From positions 38,850 through 102,849 of the forward strand of contig NZ_AULH01000018.1 in NCBI RefSeq assembly GCF_000425185.1: a stretch of 64,000 nt of DNA, given 5' to 3'. Within the stretch, counting starts at the first letter, position 1. Every line of letters begins with the position of its first letter. The DNA comes from Pleomorphomonas koreensis DSM 23070. Lineage in GTDB: Bacteria > Pseudomonadota > Alphaproteobacteria > Rhizobiales > Pleomorphomonadaceae. The notes beneath the pieces are model-generated. The model did no database searches, was not told the DNA's origin, and was given only the letters and a program-made list of their open reading frames with translations. A program made the translations under genes and the position numbers. Positions 40,923 to 49,965 of this stretch are shown piece by piece.

Positions 40923-42446
40923 ATGATGTCGTCCGTTTCTGTCCCGGCCAACCGCTGGCTTGTTCTCGTCGCCGTCATGCTGGCCTTCCTCCCGGTCGTC
41001 CTCGACATGACGATCCTGCATGTCGCCGTTCCGACGCTGACGCAGTCGCTGAGCGCTTCCGGGACCGAAGTGCTGTGGATCATCGACATCTACCCGCTTC
41101 TGATGGCCGGGCTTCTGGTGCCGATGGGCACGCTCGCCGACAGGGTCGGCAACCGCAAGATTCTGCTCATCGGCCTCGTCATCTTCGGGCTGGCCTCTGC
41201 ATGGGCCGCCTTCGCGCAGAGCGCCGCCATGCTGATTGCCGCGCGCGTGCTTCTGGCGTTGGGCGGCTCGATGATCATGCCCTGTGTGCTGGGCTTGATC
41301 CGCAAGACCTTCGAGGATGAGGGTGAGCGCGCCATGGCCCTCGGCCTCTGGGGCATGGTCGGAGCCGCCGGCGCGGCGGTCGGGCCGCTTGTCGGTGGCG
41401 CTCTTCTCCAGCACTTCTGGTGGGGCTCGGTATTCCTGATCAACGTGCCGGTCATGCTGATGGTGGTGCCGGCCTGCTATATCCTGTTGCCGCGCCGCGA
41501 GCAGACGACGCCCGGCAGATGGGCGATCGGTCAGGCGCTGCTGCTGATCGTTGGCATGATATCGGTCGTGTACGGGATCAAGGCCGGTTTTGGTGGCAAG
41601 CAGTCGCTGCCCGTCATTGCCCTCGTGGTGCTGATCGGGGTGACCAGCCTGACGCTGTTCGTACGCAAGCAGCTCAGGTCGCCGGAGCCGATGCTGGACC
41701 TGTCGCTTCTGTCGCACCCTGCGATCGTCGCCGGCCTGATCATGGCTATTGTCGCGTCGGGCGCGCTGGCCGGCGTCGAGCTGACGCTGGCGCAGGAACT
41801 GCAATATGTGCTCGGCAAAACGCCGCTGCAGGCCGGCGTCTTCATGATCCCGATCATGGCGGCCTCGGCCGTCGGCGGCCCGGTCGCGGGCTATCTGTCC
41901 AACCGGTTTGGATTACGGCGCGTGGCCACGCTTTCACTTGCCGGCGCGGCTGTCATGCTGGCGTTTCTCGCCCGAAGCGATTTCCATGATCCGGGCGTCC
42001 TCGTTCCGCTGGCGCTCGCCCTGCTCGGGCTGACGCTCAGCATCGGACTGACGGCATCGTCGATCGCCATCATGGGCTCCGTCGACGCGAGCAAGGGCGG
42101 CGCGGCCGGTTCGCTGGAGGCGACGGGCTACGAGCTGGGCACCGGTCTCGGGATCACCCTGTTCGGCGTATTCATGTCGAGTGTATTCAGCCGGGCCATA
42201 GATCTGCCTTCTGGACTTCCACAGGCTTCGGCCGAACAGGCGTCCCGAACGATCGGCGACGCCTACATCGTCGCGAACGAGCTTCCGTTTGACCAGGGTG
42301 CTTCCCTGATCGAGGCAAGCAAGGCCGCCTTCACCCAGACACACTCCGTTCTCCTGACGACGGCCGCCGTGGTGATCGCGGTGCTGGCGGTCGTCGTCTT
42401 CCTCGCCTTGGCCAGGTATCGCAGCCTGCCCCCTGCGCATCATTGA
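40923..42446 (+). CDS. 14-TM MFS efflux pump, SmvA-like
   Basis: 507 residues of the DHA2 family. It is collinear with Salmonella SmvA: 'DMTILHVAVPTLTQSL' at TM1, 'EVLWIIDIYPLLMAGLLVPM', 'GPLVGGALLQHFWWGSVFLINVP' (in part), 'AQELQYV', 'GYELGTGLGI'. SmvA exports methyl viologen, acriflavine and cationic biocides such as chlorhexidine. Controlled in all likelihood by the divergent TetR gene. Start at 40923 or the adjacent ATG. Confidence 0.8.
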   Translation: MMSSVSVPANRWLVLVAVMLAFLPVVLDMTILHVAVPTLTQSLSASGTEVLWIIDIYPLLMAGLLVPMGTLADRVGNRKILLIGLVIFGLASAWAAFAQSAAMLIAARVLLALGGSMIMPCVLGLIRKTFEDEGERAMALGLWGMVGAAGAAVGPLVGGALLQHFWWGSVFLINVPVMLMVVPACYILLPRREQTTPGRWAIGQALLLIVGMISVVYGIKAGFGGKQSLPVIALVVLIGVTSLTLFVRKQLRSPEPMLDLSLLSHPAIVAGLIMAIVASGALAGVELTLAQELQYVLGKTPLQAGVFMIPIMAASAVGGPVAGYLSNRFGLRRVATLSLAGAAVMLAFLARSDFHDPGVLVPLALALLGLTLSIGLTASSIAIMGSVDASKGGAAGSLEATGYELGTGLGITLFGVFMSSVFSRAIDLPSGLPQASAEQASRTIGDAYIVANELPFDQGASLIEASKAAFTQTHSVLLTTAAVVIAVLAVVVFLALARYRSLPPAHH

Positions 42447-42469
42447 CCGCTTTTCGAAGAGTGCCGGAC

Positions 42470-43039
42470 ATGCAGACGATTGAAACCGAGCGGCTGATCC
42501 TCAGGTCCTTTCGGGAGGGCGATGCAGCGGACCTATTCGTCTATCTGCGCGCACCCACCGCCCCATGCTTTCTCTCGCTCAAGCTGGCAGACCTGGCTGA
42601 GGCGGAGATCGAGGTCAGCAAACGCGCCCTCGACGAGGGATGCGTGGCGATTTGCCTCAAACAGACCGGTCAGGTCATCGGCGATCTGTTCGGTGGCGGC
42701 GGAGACGATGACGAAGACGAGACAGCTTCGGTCGGCTGGAATCTCAATCCGCGATTCGGCGGCCAAGGATATGCGTTCGAAGCCGCAAAGGCCTTGTTCG
42801 ACCATCTTTTCCAAGCCAAGGGCTCCCGCCGGCTCTATGCCTATGTCGAGGACCACAACAAGCCTTCGCAACGCCTTTGCGAAAAGCTGGGCATGCGCCG
42901 GGAAGGCGTATTCGTCGAGTTCATATCGTTCACCAAGGACGATGCAGGCAATCCGATCTACGAAAACACCATGCAATACGCCATGCTGCGCCGCGAATGG
43001 GCGTCACAACGACCACCGGCAACATCGACGGGCGGCTGA
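42470..43039 (+). CDS. GNAT acetyltransferase, RimJ/RimL-like
   Basis: 189 residues: 'TETERLILRSFREGDAADLF'-type N-terminus (IETERLILR), a beta-alpha GNAT core with the acetyl-CoA loop 'NPRFGGQGYAFEAAKALFDH' (R/Q-x-x-G-x-A form, here G-G-Q-G-Y-A) and 'NKPSQRLCEKLGMRREG'. Such enzymes acetylate protein N-termini or small amines. It follows the efflux gene by 23 bp and may be co-transcribed. Confidence 0.8.
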   Translation: MQTIETERLILRSFREGDAADLFVYLRAPTAPCFLSLKLADLAEAEIEVSKRALDEGCVAICLKQTGQVIGDLFGGGGDDDEDETASVGWNLNPRFGGQGYAFEAAKALFDHLFQAKGSRRLYAYVEDHNKPSQRLCEKLGMRREGVFVEFISFTKDDAGNPIYENTMQYAMLRREWASQRPPATSTGG

Positions 43040-43078
43040 CCGATGAGGTGGCAGCAGGCTAGAAGACCGCTGAAGGCG

Positions 43079-43483
43079 TTATAGTGCCAACCGGTTGCGC
43101 CACATCGGAAATAACTCGCGCTCAAGATCGAGCGTCGCATGGCCCTGGTGCTATCTGCCATCGGCGCATTCACCAACCACTTCTCGCCAAACTCGCCAAA
43201 GCTCTTGGCCTTCTTCAAGCGGCGCTTCTCGCGCTGGTTTTCGATCGCGGGGTATCCGTCCCTGACCGCGCGCCCTGCATCCAGGCACAATTCCTGTGCA
43301 CGAGCGACATGCCATCCCCCCATGCTTGCCGGGATAGACCGTTTCGCGTTGCCCATTCAGCCGGCAATCCAGCCTGAAAGAGATCGCTCCCGATGGCATA
43401 ATGCGGGCATACATGCCGTCGCGATCTGCGGCCTTGTATACTTTGTCTTTTGGTTTCAGCGACTTAATTCCATCGTCCGTCAC
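43079..43483 (-). pseudogene. Decayed P4-type tyrosine integrase (N-terminal part, frameshifted)
   Basis: The start matches the arm-binding (DUF4102) domain of P4-type integrases: 'IKSLKPKDKVYKAADRDGMY' then 'GAISFRLDCRLNGQRETVYP'. The frame then changes near a six-G/C run at about 43320 and continues as 'AQELCLDAGRAVRDG', 'EKRRLKKAKSFGEFGEKWLV', 'APMADSTRAMRRSI', then changes again to 'ERELFPMWRNRLAL' before a stop. The catalytic domain (R..HxxR..Y) is missing. It lies within 300 bp of the 3' end of guaA, a known integration hotspot. Non-functional. Confidence 0.85.
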
Positions 43484-43506
43484 TATTCTTGCGCCACCTC
43501 CAAAAA

Positions 43507-43666
43507 AGTACTGTCACGCGGCTTTGGGCGGCTCTCAGCGAGAAAATGATAATTTCTTCAATGACTTATGCCAAAAGAAGTACCGTCACGAGCCTCAATT
43601 CTCGTGACGGTACTTTAGAAATTGTCGGGGATTAATACCGGCAAGGGTCGTCAGCTGTGACGGTAC
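43507..43666. repeat. Integrase-type repeat cluster with 15-bp hairpin (GTACYGTCAC sites)
   Basis: AGTACTGTCACG at 43507-43518, AGTACCGTCACGAG at 43579-43592, its inverse CTCGTGACGGTACT at 43601-43614, and GTGACGGTAC at 43657-43666. The middle two form a 15-bp stem (43578-43592 with 43601-43615) around an 8-base loop. Position just upstream of the integrase start suggests arm-type integrase sites or a former attachment region. Confidence 0.6.
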
Positions 43667-43780
43667 ATTCCATCTCTGCCCATTGAGAGATGCCGATAGC
43701 CATCGAAAGAAAAATTACTTTATTTCAGTTGGTTATTCCGGGTTCTGGCGCGAAATCAGCGGCGTTCGGATGGCCCTGAA

Positions 43781-45355
43781 TCATTCCCACTCGATCGTCC
43801 CCGGCGGCTTGCTGGTGACGTCGTAGACGACGCGGTTGACGCCCTTCACCTCGTTGATGATGCGGGTGGCGGTGCGGCCGAGGAAGCCCATGTCGAAGGG
43901 GTAGAAGTCGGCCGTCATGCCGTCGACCGAGGTGACGGCACGCAGCGCCAGCACCCGGTCGTAGGTGCGGCCGTCGCCCATCACGCCCACCGTCTGCACC
44001 GGCAACAGCACCGAGAATGCCTGCCAGATCTTGTCGTAGAGGCCGGCCTTGCGGATTTCCTCAAGGTAGATGGCGTCGGCCTTCCTGAGGATGTCGAGCT
44101 TCTCGCGCGTCACGCCGCCCGGCAGACGGATGGCAAGGCCCGGCCCTGGGAAGGGGTGGCGGCCGATGAAGCTCTCGGGTAGGCCAAGCTCACGGCCGAG
44201 CGCCCTGACCTCGTCCTTAAACAGCTCGCGCAGCGGCTCCACCAGCTTCATGTTCATGCGCGCCGGCAGGCCGCCGACGTTGTGATGGCTCTTGATGGTG
44301 ACGCTGGGGCCGCCAGAGAAGCTGACACTCTCGATGACGTCAGGATAGAGCGTGCCCTGGGCGAGGAAGGTCGGCGCGCCGCGACCGTCGGCGGCGATCT
44401 TCTTCGCCTCGGCCTCGAATACCTCGATGAACAACCGACCGATGGTCTTGCGCTTGTTCTCCGGGTCGGCCTCGCCTTCGAGTTGGCCGATGAAAAGATC
44501 AGACGCATCAACGTGTACGAGGGGGATATTGTAGTGATCCCTGAACATGCCGACCACCTGCTCGGACTCGCCCTGGCGCATCAGGCCGTGGTCGACGTAG
44601 ACGCATGTCAGCTGGTCGCCGATCGCCTCATGAATCAGCACGGCGGCCACCGATGAATCGACGCCGCCCGACAGGGCGCAGAGCACCCGCTCCTTGCCCA
44701 CCTGTTCCCGGATCTTGGCGATCATCTCGGCGCGGTAGGCCGACATGGTCCAGTCGGATTTCAGGCCGACGATCGTATGCACGAAGTTGGCAAGCAGCTT
44801 TGCCCCATCCGGCGTGTGCACCACCTCCGGGTGGAACATGGTGGTGTAGTAGTGCTTGGCTTCGTTGACGAGAATGGCGAAGGGGGCGTTCTCGGAGATG
44901 CCGATCACCTCGAAGCCCTCGGGCGCCCGCGTGACGCGATCGCCATGGCTCATCCACACCGGATAGCGCTTTCCGACCTCCCACAGCCCCTCGAACAACG
45001 GCGACGCCTTGAGGATTTCCACGTCGGCGCGGCCGAATTCGGCGGCGTGGCCGCCCTCGACCTCACCGCCAAGCTGGGCGGCCAGCGTCTGCTGGCCGTA
45101 GCAGATGGCGAGAATGGGTACGCCGCTGTCGAACACCGCCTGCGGCGCCCGCGGAGAGCCCTCGCGCGTCACCGAATCCGGCCCACCGGAGAAGATCACA
45201 CCCTTCGGCCGCAGCTTCTCGAAGGCCGCCGCCGCCGACTGATAGGGATGGATCTCGCAGTAGACGCCGGCTTCGCGCACCCGGCGGGCGATGAGCTGCG
45301 TGACCTGGCTGCCGAAGTCGATGATCAGCAGGCTGTCGTGGGCGGGCTTTTCCAT
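43781..45355 (-). CDS. guaA: GMP synthase (glutamine-hydrolysing)
   Basis: 524 residues. N-terminal glutamine amidotransferase ('[18 protein letters not shown]', nucleophile Cys in 'ILAICYGQQ', His-x-Glu in 'MFHPEVVHT'), then the ATP pyrophosphatase P-loop '[15 protein letters not shown]' and the C-terminal dimer domain ending 'KPPGTIEWE'. It converts XMP to GMP. The ATG at 45355 matches the usual N-terminus. The highly conserved 3' end is a target for integrative elements, and an integrase relic is next to it. Confidence 0.97.
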   Translation of the reverse strand: MEKPAHDSLLIIDFGSQVTQLIARRVREAGVYCEIHPYQSAAAAFEKLRPKGVIFSGGPDSVTREGSPRAPQAVFDSGVPILAICYGQQTLAAQLGGEVEGGHAAEFGRADVEILKASPLFEGLWEVGKRYPVWMSHGDRVTRAPEGFEVIGISENAPFAILVNEAKHYYTTMFHPEVVHTPDGAKLLANFVHTIVGLKSDWTMSAYRAEMIAKIREQVGKERVLCALSGGVDSSVAAVLIHEAIGDQLTCVYVDHGLMRQGESEQVVGMFRDHYNIPLVHVDASDLFIGQLEGEADPENKRKTIGRLFIEVFEAEAKKIAADGRGAPTFLAQGTLYPDVIESVSFSGGPSVTIKSHHNVGGLPARMNMKLVEPLRELFKDEVRALGRELGLPESFIGRHPFPGPGLAIRLPGGVTREKLDILRKADAIYLEEIRKAGLYDKIWQAFSVLLPVQTVGVMGDGRTYDRVLALRAVTSVDGMTADFYPFDMGFLGRTATRIINEVKGVNRVVYDVTSKPPGTIEWE

Positions 45356-45633
45356 GGGAGCTTTCCGGTAAGGGGCCAGAAGGATCAAGCGGTTCCGCTA
45401 AGCCGAATCCGGCCGCCGGGCAAGCGGAAAGTCGCGGGATACGGCGGGATTCGGCGCCCGCGGCCACAGCGCGCCGCCGCTCGTCCGGCGACGGCCGGCA
45501 AGACACAGGATATCCACAGCGCCGGATCAGGGTTTTCAACGCGTTCGGACGGTAGTTTTCCAGAGCGCGGCGCACAGCTTTTCCAGGGCCTGCCCACAGA
45601 CCGTCCACAGGGTTTTCCCGGCGCCGTCCACGC
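45356..45633. other. guaA upstream gap with repeated CCACAG motifs
   Basis: 278 bp. TATCCACAG (45511), TGCCCACAG (45591) and CGTCCACAG (45602) are one- to three-mismatch relatives of the DnaA box TTATCCACA, interspersed with TTTTCC runs. The cluster could be chance or regulatory. The guaA promoter must also lie here. Confidence 0.3.
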
Positions 45634-46896
45634 TCAGGCCAGACGGTTTTCCCCAACCGTCAGTCCCGGCCAGGCGGCGGCGCCGACGCGCGTCAGGTCG
45701 CCGGTGGCGAATTCGGCAAAGCGCATGCCGCGCACGCCGCCGCCCGGCACGTCGACCAGGAGATTGCCGGTGACGACAGTGGTCTGCCCCGGCGCCAGCA
45801 CCGACACGCCGACGCCGGCGCCGGCGCCGCGCACCACGTTGCCGGAGGCGACGACGTTGCCGAGCGTGGCGCCCCAGCCGAGCGACAGGCCGAGATGCGG
45901 CGCTGCTTCCACGACATTGCCGGTTACCGAGCCGTGCGTCTCCAGATGGATGCCGACGCCGGCCGGTCGGCCGCCGGCCAGCGCGCCGGGCGCGTCACCG
46001 CCGACATTGCGAACGACGTTGCCCTCGACGAGCGACAGCCGGTCGTCGGCACCGCCGAGTAACGCGATGCCGAGCGCCGCGCCATCGACGGCATTGGCGC
46101 TGACGGCGGCGCCCGAGGAGGCGGCGTCGGCGACGATGGCCGGGCCACCGATAGCACGGAGATCGTTGCCGGACAGGCGGACGCCGCCGGCCGATGACAG
46201 GCGGATGCCGGCGCCGCCCACCCGCGCGACGCGGTTGTCGCGCAGCGTCGAGCCGTCGTCGCCGGTCGTCCAGCGCCGCAGCAGGATGCCGCCGCCCGTG
46301 CAATTGCTCACGTCGTTGCCGGCGACGGTGAGCGCCCTGCCCTCGGTCGAGACGATGCCGGCACCAGCGGCGCCGGAGATGCGGCAGTCGGCAAGGCGGC
46401 CGGCCGTCCGCGTCAGCGCGATAGCGTGACCGGCGCTGCCGAGGATTTCGAGGCCGGAGACCGCGAGGTCCTCGACGAAGGCGAGCGACAACAGGCCGTC
46501 GTCTTCATCGGACAGGGCACGATTGGCACCGTCGAGCGTCAGGCCGTCGAGCGACAGCCGGTGGGCGTCGTCCGAATAGAGCAACCGGCCGCCGCCGGAA
46601 TAGATCAGCCGCGTCTCGCCGGGCACGCCGACGAGGCGGGTACGATCGGGCAGGCGGATGTTGGACACCTCGTAGCGGCCGGCCGGCAGGTAAAGCGGCC
46701 GGCCGGCGGCGGCGGCGCGGTTGATGGCCGCCTGAAGCTCGGCGCTGCGGTCGCCGGTGCGGCGGGCGATGGGGCGCGGCTCGGGCACCACGAGGCTGCC
46801 GCGCAGTTCGGTGAGGCCCGTGAGCGTGCCGGAACGGGCCACGGCCGGCAGACCGAGGCTCAGAATCGTCCCGAACAGGAACGCGCGGCGGTTCAT
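45634..46896 (-). CDS. Twin-arginine exported parallel beta-helix repeat protein
   Basis: 420 residues. The N-terminus 'MNRRAFLFGTILSLGLPAVA' is a Tat signal (N-R-R-A-F-L). A pectate-lyase-like right-handed beta-helix follows, recognisable from regular repeats of the type 'VSGLEILGSAGHAIAL', 'VAGNDVSNCTGGGILL', 'LSGNDLRAIGGPAIVA'. Resembles the TIGR03808 family of rhizobial Tat-exported repeat proteins. Function unknown; a polysaccharide-related role is typical of the fold. GGAGG precedes the ATG at 46896. Confidence 0.75.
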   Translation of the reverse strand: MNRRAFLFGTILSLGLPAVARSGTLTGLTELRGSLVVPEPRPIARRTGDRSAELQAAINRAAAAGRPLYLPAGRYEVSNIRLPDRTRLVGVPGETRLIYSGGGRLLYSDDAHRLSLDGLTLDGANRALSDEDDGLLSLAFVEDLAVSGLEILGSAGHAIALTRTAGRLADCRISGAAGAGIVSTEGRALTVAGNDVSNCTGGGILLRRWTTGDDGSTLRDNRVARVGGAGIRLSSAGGVRLSGNDLRAIGGPAIVADAASSGAAVSANAVDGAALGIALLGGADDRLSLVEGNVVRNVGGDAPGALAGGRPAGVGIHLETHGSVTGNVVEAAPHLGLSLGWGATLGNVVASGNVVRGAGAGVGVSVLAPGQTTVVTGNLLVDVPGGGVRGMRFAEFATGDLTRVGAAAWPGLTVGENRLA

Positions 46897-47010
46897 ATGG
46901 CCCTCCGGCGGACAGACATGCCGTCCGCCGAGCAAGGCGCGTTCCAACCGGAGGCTTTGCCCTCACGCAGCCCCTCCGTCCGAAAAGTCTCGCAACTTTT
47001 CGGACGGATG

Positions 47011-47117
47011 CTAGAGCAATTCCAGCAAAAGTGGGAACCGGTTTTGCGTCCGGAATTGCGTCTGAACAATGAGAGAGAGTATTTCCGGTGAACCGGATTT
47101 CACCGGAAATGCTCTAG
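47011..47117. repeat. RIME-like dispersed intergenic repeat, copy B
   Basis: A 107-bp element in opposite orientation to copy A, bounded by CTAG at both sides (CTAGAGCAATTCC at 47011, TGCTCTAG ending 47117). It shares TTCCAGCAAAAGTGGGAACC and GTTTTGCGTCCGGAATTG with copy A. The zntA stop codon (47114-47116) lies inside its right end. Confidence 0.8.
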
Positions 47118-49357
47118 CGCCTGAGCAGCCGCAGCGCGTTGGCGGTGACCAGCACCGTGGCGCCGGTATCGGCCAGGATGGCCGGCCACAGACCGGTGAT
47201 GCCGAGCACCGTCGTCACCAGGAACACCGCCTTCAGCCCGAGGGCGATCGAGATGTTCTGGCGGATGTTGGCCATGGCGCGGCGGGAGAGGTCGATCATC
47301 GCGGCCACATCTCCCACCCGGCCATAAAGCAGCGCCGCGTCGGCCGCCTCCAGCGCCACGTCGGTGCCGCCGCCCATGGCGATGCCGACGTCGGCCGTGG
47401 CAAGCGCCGGCGCGTCATTGATGCCGTCGCCGACCTTGGCGACAACGAGACCCCGCTCCTGCAGCAGCCGGACGGCCGTCTGCTTGTCGCCCGGCATCAG
47501 GCCGGCCCGCACGTCGTCGATGCCGAGTTCGCGGCCGACCGCGGCAGCGGCGCGCGGATTGTCGCCGGTCAGCATGACGGTGGTGACCCCGCGCCGACGC
47601 AGTTCGCCGACCGCGGCGACGGCATCCGGACGCGGCGCGTCACGCAAGGCCACAATGCCGAGAATCGTGCCGTCCGCCAGCAGCAGACAGACCGTCTTGC
47701 CCTCGGTGCCGAGCCGTTCGACGGTGACCTGCACATCGGCCGGCAGCGGCGCCCGTCCGCCGATTGCCTCGGCCGAGCCGAAGAACAGGTCGCGCTCCTC
47801 GACGCGGCCGGCAACGCCCTCGCCGGGCACCGCCCGACCGTTGGCGACCGGCGGCAACGGCGCATCGCCGGCGGCGGCCAGTACCGCCTTGGCCAGCGGA
47901 TGGCTGGACGTCGCTTCCAGCGCGGCGGAAAGCCGCAGCACGGCGGCGCGATCCGCACCGAACGCCTCGACGTCGGTCACCTGCGGCGCGCCGACGGTCA
48001 GCGTGCCGGTCTTGTCGAAGGCAACGGCCGTCACGTCGCGCAGGCGCTCCAGCACGGCGCCGCCCTTGACCAGCAGGCCGGTGCGGGCGCCGGTAGCCAG
48101 CGCGGCGGCGACGGCAGCCGGCGTCGAGATGACCAGCGCGCAGGGGCAGCCGATCAGCAGGATGGCGAGGCCCTTGTAGATCCAGCCGCCCCAGTTGCCA
48201 TCAAAGAGCGGCGGCAGCAGCGCCACCGCGGCAGCGACCGCCACGACGGCCGGCGTATAGTATTTGGCGAAGCGATTGATGAAGCGCTCGACTGGCGCTC
48301 GCGTCTCCTGCGCCTCGGTGACCAGGCGGACGATGCGGGCGATGGTGTTGTCGGTGGCCGGCGCCGTAACGCGGACGGTGAGCACGCCGTCGCCATTGAT
48401 GGTGCCGGCATAGACGGAGGCGCCCTCGCCGCGCGTCACCGGCACGCTCTCGCCGGTCACCGTGGATTCATCGATGGAACTCGTGCCGGCGATGACCACG
48501 CCGTCGCAGGGCACGCGGTCGCCGGGGCGGACCAGTACCTCGTCGCCGACGGCGAGCGAGGACGCCGGCACCTCGCGCGCCGCGCCGCCAGAGAGGAGTT
48601 GCGCTGTCTCGGGCACCAGACTAGCCAGCGCCTGGATCGACGAGCGCGCCCGGCGGGCCGCCAGGCCCTCCAGCAACTCGCCGACCAGGAAGAAGAACAC
48701 CACGGCCGCCGCTTCCTCACCGGCGTCGAGAAATACGGCGCCGACGGCGGCGATGGTCATCAGGCTTTCGATGCTGAACGGCTCTCCGACCTGTACCAGC
48801 CTGAAGGCCCGCAGGGCGATCGGGGCGAGGCCGACCAGCATCACCACCAGGAACAGCCAGCGCTCCGCCTCCGGCACCAGCCAGCCCAGCGCATAGGCGA
48901 CGACGATGCCGAGGCCGACGCCGATCGCCTGAAGACCAGCCGCCGACTTCCACCATTCCCCCTCGACAGCGGCATGGACGTGACCGGCGTGACCGCCTTC
49001 GGCGCCGTCCTCGTGCGACGCATGATCGTGATCATGGTGATCGTGATCATGATGTTCGTGATCGTGATCCCCATGTCCGCTCTCGCCGTGAGCGCAGCCG
49101 CAGTCATGCCCCTTTCCGTCCTCATGACCGGCGTGACCGTCGGCGCTGATGCCATAGCCGAGGCGGCTGACCGTCCTTTCCAGCGCGGCGAGATCGGTGG
49201 CCACGCCGTGATGAACCGTCATTGCGCCGGTCATCACGGAAATGGAGACGTCCTCGACGCCGTCGAGCCGCTTGACCGCACCCTCGATGCGAGCCGCACA
49301 GGCCGCGCAATCCATGCCGTCAACTTTGAAGCGGGATTTCAGAGCCGTGTCGTTCAT
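47114..49357 (-). CDS. zntA: Zinc/cadmium/lead-exporting P1B-type ATPase
   Basis: 747 residues. An N-terminal heavy-metal-associated domain with the CxxC motif 'GMDCAACAARIEGAV', then a histidine/aspartate-rich segment (about residues 75-125) likely to buffer zinc, then P1B-type ATPase core: transmembrane metal site C-P-C ('IGCPCALVIS'), phosphorylation loop D-K-T-G-T-L-T, 'GDGINDAPAL'. It pumps Zn2+, Cd2+ or Pb2+ from the cytoplasm. The ATG at 49357 (AAGGA seven bases upstream) is preferred because the earlier ATG at 49408 falls inside the promoter. Divergent MerR gene is its regulator. Confidence 0.9.
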   Translation of the reverse strand: MNDTALKSRFKVDGMDCAACAARIEGAVKRLDGVEDVSISVMTGAMTVHHGVATDLAALERTVSRLGYGISADGHAGHEDGKGHDCGCAHGESGHGDHDHEHHDHDHHDHDHASHEDGAEGGHAGHVHAAVEGEWWKSAAGLQAIGVGLGIVVAYALGWLVPEAERWLFLVVMLVGLAPIALRAFRLVQVGEPFSIESLMTIAAVGAVFLDAGEEAAAVVFFFLVGELLEGLAARRARSSIQALASLVPETAQLLSGGAAREVPASSLAVGDEVLVRPGDRVPCDGVVIAGTSSIDESTVTGESVPVTRGEGASVYAGTINGDGVLTVRVTAPATDNTIARIVRLVTEAQETRAPVERFINRFAKYYTPAVVAVAAAVALLPPLFDGNWGGWIYKGLAILLIGCPCALVISTPAAVAAALATGARTGLLVKGGAVLERLRDVTAVAFDKTGTLTVGAPQVTDVEAFGADRAAVLRLSAALEATSSHPLAKAVLAAAGDAPLPPVANGRAVPGEGVAGRVEERDLFFGSAEAIGGRAPLPADVQVTVERLGTEGKTVCLLLADGTILGIVALRDAPRPDAVAAVGELRRRGVTTVMLTGDNPRAAAAVGRELGIDDVRAGLMPGDKQTAVRLLQERGLVVAKVGDGINDAPALATADVGIAMGGGTDVALEAADAALLYGRVGDVAAMIDLSRRAMANIRQNISIALGLKAVFLVTTVLGITGLWPAILADTGATVLVTANALRLLRR

Positions 49358-49399
49358 CGCGAATCCTTGATTTCCGGTATTCTTGCCTTTGTCGTCCAA

Positions 49400-49430
49400 A
49401 GGTTGCATCCTCCAGTCACTAGAGGAGCAA
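49400..49430 (-). promoter_or_regulatory. MerR-type promoter/operator of zntA
   Basis: The dyad TCCTCCAGT-C-ACTAGAGGA (49408-49426) lies between TTGCTC (-35, complement of 49425-49430) and a -10 region near 49400-49405, with a 19-bp spacer. An over-long spacer filled by a dyad is the hallmark of MerR/ZntR/CadR-controlled promoters, closely matching the E. coli zntA arrangement. Confidence 0.75.
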
Positions 49431-49439
49431 GTACGTAAA

Positions 49440-49862
49440 ATGACGGAAATGCCGATCGGTGAAATCTCCCGCCGCAGCCAGGTCAAGGTGCCGACCATCC
49501 GCTACTATGAGCAGATCGGCCTGCTGCCGCCGCCGCCACGCAGCGAGGGCAATCGCCGCCTCTACGGGATGCGCGATCTCCGGCGGCTGTCGTTCATCCG
49601 GCACGCCCGCGACCTCGGCTTCGAAATCGACGCCATCCGCACGCTGCTGACCTTGCAGGACAATCCCAGCCAGCCCTGCGGTGCGGCCGACGGCATCGCC
49701 CGCGACAAGCTCGCCGAGGTCAACGCCCGCATCGACAGCCTGATGGCGCTCAAGGAAGAACTGGAAGCGATGGTCGGCGGCTGCGGCCACCGCTGCGTCG
49801 GCGAATGCCGGGTGATCGAGGTGCTGGCCGACCATCACAAGTGCCTGCACGACACCCACTGA
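49440..49862 (+). CDS. MerR-family metal regulator (ZntR/CadR-like)
   Basis: 140 residues. Winged-helix MerR domain 'IGEISRRSQVKVPTIRYYEQIGLLPPP' (first part), 'YGMRDLRRLSFIRHARDLGF', a dimerisation helix, and a C-terminal metal-binding tail rich in Cys and His ('GGCGHRCVGECRV', 'HHKCLHDTH'). It senses Zn, Cd or Pb and activates zntA by untwisting its promoter. Start at the ATG after GAGGAG. Confidence 0.9.
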   Translation: MTEMPIGEISRRSQVKVPTIRYYEQIGLLPPPPRSEGNRRLYGMRDLRRLSFIRHARDLGFEIDAIRTLLTLQDNPSQPCGAADGIARDKLAEVNARIDSLMALKEELEAMVGGCGHRCVGECRVIEVLADHHKCLHDTH

Positions 49863-49965
49863 CGGTCGCCCCGGCGATCGAAGACGGTTACCATCGACCG
49901 ATTGCCTTCGACCAGGAAGTATATGACTCTGGCACGGTTCACTGCGTGAACGGCTGGGGGATATC

